The notes under the pieces are model-generated. The model did not search any database and was not told where the DNA came from. It saw only the letters and a program-made list of their open reading frames with translations. From positions 23,318-87,317 of the forward strand of contig NZ_FNZK01000022.1 of assembly GCF_900109225.1 (NCBI RefSeq): a stretch of 64,000 bases of DNA, read 5' to 3'. Positions 61,661 through 64,000 of this stretch are shown here, one piece after another. The stretch is from Propionispira arboris (lineage in GTDB: Bacteria > Bacillota > Negativicutes > Selenomonadales > Selenomonadaceae). Positions within the stretch are counted from its first letter, which is position 1; the number at the start of each line of letters is the position of its first letter. The translations under genes were made by a program, and so were the position numbers.

Positions 61661-63496
61661 TCAGTACTTCCTTTCTTTCGGCTGATATTTCGTCACAACA
61701 ACATCCTTATACTCGGTCTTATAGGTGTTTCCTTCTTTAAATACCAAGGTATGTTTCATGAAATTCTTATCATCACGCAGCGGGAAATCTTTACGTGAAT
61801 GTCCGCCGCGACTTTCCTTTCGTGCCGTAGCACCAAGTACAATTGCCTTGGATATTTGTAGTAAGTTACCTATTTCAATATAATTCATAAATGCTGTATT
61901 ATAAGTATGCGAAGGATCCCCAACATAACAGTTCTTATAAAGTTCCATTAAGGCATCAATTTCTTTTGATGCCTCATTTAAATGCTGTTCATCACGATAA
62001 ACACCCGCTTTGTACCACATTGTTTCAGCCATTTTATCACGAATTTCAACAACAGGAGTACCTGCTGTACGTGTCGTAACTTCATCGAATTTTGCCAGCC
62101 ATTGATCACGCGAAGCTTTCAGTACTTCAAGATTGCCTTCATATTTCGTTTTTGCAGCATACTCTGCCGCACTTTTGCCAGCTACCGTACCAAAAACCAA
62201 AACTTCACTCAACGAATTTGCTCCCAAACGATTGGCACCGTGAATTGAAACACAAGAACATTCGCCAGCTGCATATACACCTGGTACACGCGTTGCTGTC
62301 GTTTTATAATCATCAACTTCCAATCCCCCCATCGAATAATGACAAGAACAGCGAATCGGCACTGGCTGCTTGGAAATATCTACGCCTTCAAAACGTAATG
62401 ATAAATCGTATACTTGTCCTAAACGTTCCATGATACGCTCTTTGGGAATATGACGAAAATCCATATATACAGCTGCATGCAGTCCTTCACCGATTCCACG
62501 GCCTTCACTGATCTCGGTTTCAATGGATCGAGCTACAATATCGCGCGTGGCCAGTTCCATGGCTTTTGGAGCATATCTAGCCATAAAGCGATTGCCATCT
62601 TTATCAAGTAGGTATGCGCCTTCCGAGCGGCTTGATTCGGATAACAATACCCCATTACTAGCCAATCCTGTTGGATGAAATTGCACCATTTCCGGATCTT
62701 TGAACGGAATGCCTAGCTGCATGCCCATAGCAATTCCATCGCCTGTTGAACTGTAAGGATTGGTTGTACGAATCCAATATGCACGACCATAACCCCCAGT
62801 GGCTATAATGATACTTTTAGTGGGAATCGAAATAAAATTGCCGCTGCGCATATCAACGGCAACAACCCCACTCAATTTTTCATCTTTTCGAACAATTTCA
62901 AGCATCTGACATTCAGAAATAAATTCTACATTTTTTGCTAAACATTGTTCGAATAGAGCATGAACCATGGCATGACCAGAACGATCTTCATAATATGCAG
63001 CCCGCGCATGTGAGCTGCCCCCCATTTTACGTTGATGAAATGACCCATCTTTCTGACGATTATAAGGATATCCCATATAATCCATTTCATAAATCACTTT
63101 TCCAGCAGTTTCGGCAAAATACTCTACTGCATCCTGATCACAAAGATAATCGCCGCCTTTGACGGTATCAAATGCATGTGATTCTGTTGTATCGTCGGGA
63201 TCTGTCACCCCTGTAACACCATTCATACCGCCTTGTGCCATCGTAGATGCCGATCGTGTTGGGATCATTTTAGTCATCACGGCAACTTTTAATTTGTCAT
63301 TTTTTGCTGCCTCAAGTGCCGCTTTCATGCCAGCACCACCACTGCCGATAATAAGTACATCATATGTTACATTGCCATCACGTACATTTTTTGGGATATT
63401 ATTGCCTTCCCACTTAAAATATGTTCCGGCTGCAATTGCAACACCTGCCGCTGCACCACCTTTAATAAAGGTACGCCTTGAAATTTCTGTTGACAT
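61661..63496 (-). CDS. mfrA: Fumarate reductase flavoprotein subunit with Tat signal
   Basis: A 611-residue flavoprotein. It starts with a twin-arginine signal (ISRRTFIKGGAAAGVAIAAG) followed by the FAD fold (VLIIGSGGAGMKAALEAAKN) and the fumarate site region (HPTGLASNGVLLSESSRSEG, RYAPKAMELATRDIV). At the position of the His that binds FAD covalently in most FrdA/SdhA (RSHT), it has RSASTMAQGG, so the flavin may not be covalent. Start 63496 has GGAGGG 6 bases upstream. With MfrB and MfrE it matches the periplasmic 8-methylmenaquinol:fumarate reductase (MfrABE) known from Wolinella. Tat genes lie nearby. Confidence 0.9.
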   Translation of the reverse strand: MSTEISRRTFIKGGAAAGVAIAAGTYFKWEGNNIPKNVRDGNVTYDVLIIGSGGAGMKAALEAAKNDKLKVAVMTKMIPTRSASTMAQGGMNGVTGVTDPDDTTESHAFDTVKGGDYLCDQDAVEYFAETAGKVIYEMDYMGYPYNRQKDGSFHQRKMGGSSHARAAYYEDRSGHAMVHALFEQCLAKNVEFISECQMLEIVRKDEKLSGVVAVDMRSGNFISIPTKSIIIATGGYGRAYWIRTTNPYSSTGDGIAMGMQLGIPFKDPEMVQFHPTGLASNGVLLSESSRSEGAYLLDKDGNRFMARYAPKAMELATRDIVARSIETEISEGRGIGEGLHAAVYMDFRHIPKERIMERLGQVYDLSLRFEGVDISKQPVPIRCSCHYSMGGLEVDDYKTTATRVPGVYAAGECSCVSIHGANRLGANSLSEVLVFGTVAGKSAAEYAAKTKYEGNLEVLKASRDQWLAKFDEVTTRTAGTPVVEIRDKMAETMWYKAGVYRDEQHLNEASKEIDALMELYKNCYVGDPSHTYNTAFMNYIEIGNLLQISKAIVLGATARKESRGGHSRKDFPLRDDKNFMKHTLVFKEGNTYKTEYKDVVVTKYQPKERKY

Positions 63497-63715
63497 ATTC
63501 AACCCTCCAAATAATAAAATTCACAAAACATCTTTAATTATGATAATATAAATGCAATATATTACTATCTTATCTTACCATTACTTTTTTCTATTTTCAA
63601 CCGGATCATCATTCATAAAAACTATATGTATCATAATAAAAACCTATATGGTGTACTTTCTTTAATGCACTATGTACAAAAGAAAGGGGCTGTGAAATAA
63701 TGCCCCTATAAAAAC

Positions 63716-63759
63716 AAAAGAGGATCACTAGCTCGAAAGAGCCGCTGATCCTCTTTTTG
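63716..63759 (+). terminator. Terminator at the IS end
   Basis: AAGAGGATCA pairs with TGATCCTCTT, followed by TTTG. It shields the transposase gene from outside transcription. Confidence 0.75.
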
Positions 63760-63780
63760 TGTTAAAATTTTACATAGCAC

Positions 63781-64000
63781 ATGAAAAATTCAAACATACA
63801 TTATTTTAAAACAAAACAGGCAGTTTTGCCACTGTTTATTTCAGATTATCTGAATATCTGTGATCCCGTGCTGGTTTTTGACCGATTTATGGAGGAAATC
63901 GACTTGGAGAAATACCTGAAAAATGTTCCAGCTCACTTTGCTGGACGTATCAGGTATAACCCGACCAGCATGTTGAAAACAATCTTATTCGGATTTATGA
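63781..64000 (+). CDS. IS1182-like transposase, N-terminal part
   Basis: An open frame from ATG at 63781 runs to the right edge. It reads FKTKQAVLPLFISDYLNICD and DPVLVFDRFMEEIDLEKYLK, then YNPTSMLKTILFGFM, as in the DUF772-type N-terminal domain of IS1182/IS5-group transposases. Catalytic part not in view. Confidence 0.8.
   Translation, partial: MKNSNIHYFKTKQAVLPLFISDYLNICDPVLVFDRFMEEIDLEKYLKNVPAHFAGRIRYNPTSMLKTILFGFM

Larger units (their letters stand above)
63686..64000 (+). mobile_element. IS1182-like insertion sequence (right part beyond window)
   Basis: The element seems to begin with GGGGCTGTGAAATAATGCCC, a start typical of IS1182 elements, then a terminator hairpin and the transposase start. 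The other end is outside, so repeats cannot be checked. Confidence 0.65.

Overview
The window looks like a low-GC, AT-rich chromosome of an anaerobic Gram-negative-type Firmicute, most likely Negativicutes (Selenomonas/Pectinatus/Megamonas-like). This is inferred from gene content: a Tat-exported fumarate reductase of the MfrABE type with a CCG-domain subunit, Tat genes, UbiA/UbiD-type quinone genes, NfnAB, folate C1 enzymes and a glmS ribozyme. Almost everything is on the minus strand, so gene order below is read right to left for transcription.

Region 1 (1-3.8 kb) is an accessory margin: an edge-truncated RhiA-like protein, a broken AbrB-wHTH-BTAD regulator, two GNAT acetyltransferases, and relics of an ABC transporter and of a vgrG gene. 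Region 2 (3.8-24 kb) is the main item: about 19 co-oriented genes for a contractile, T6SS/phage-tail-like injection machine. It has a large sheath candidate, two Hcp-like tube proteins, a J-domain protein, two FHA-type proteins, two PP2C-type proteins (one with a membrane anchor, TPR-like repeats and a lost catalytic Asp), two unknown baseplate candidates, a large actin-fold Hsp70-like ATPase, a tail-fibre/TssK-like candidate, a DcrB/Eag-like chaperone, a core VgrG, two unknown proteins, a DUF4280 PAAR-like tip, an evolved VgrG with a hydrophobic C-terminal effector, and a membrane immunity candidate interrupted at a G7 tract. No ClpV, TssJLM or recognisable Ser/Thr kinase is visible.

Region 3 (24-31 kb) holds a 1.3 kb gene-poor gap with strong hairpins, glmS with its ribozyme, and a ROK-PHP-MFS operon with a palindromic operator. 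Region 4 (31.07-47.53 kb) is a degraded integrated element bounded by a 37-bp exact duplication of tRNA-Leu. It carries a second chaperone-VgrG-effector-immunity cassette copied from region 2, a terminase deletion fusion, an ArpU-like regulator, a broken tyrosine integrase, and an AbiH-containing set of membrane and winged-helix cargo genes that resembles a phage-defence or competition island.

Region 5 (47.6-63.5 kb) is core metabolism: DUF523, a DnaQ-like exonuclease, NfnAB, MTHFR-like protein, Fhs, FolD, UbiA, UbiD, TatC, two TatA, a polyprenyl diphosphate synthase and MfrEBA. These fit together: the quinone head group and tail genes supply the electron carrier, and the Tat genes can export the flavoprotein of the quinone-linked fumarate reductase. 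The right edge enters an IS1182-like transposase.
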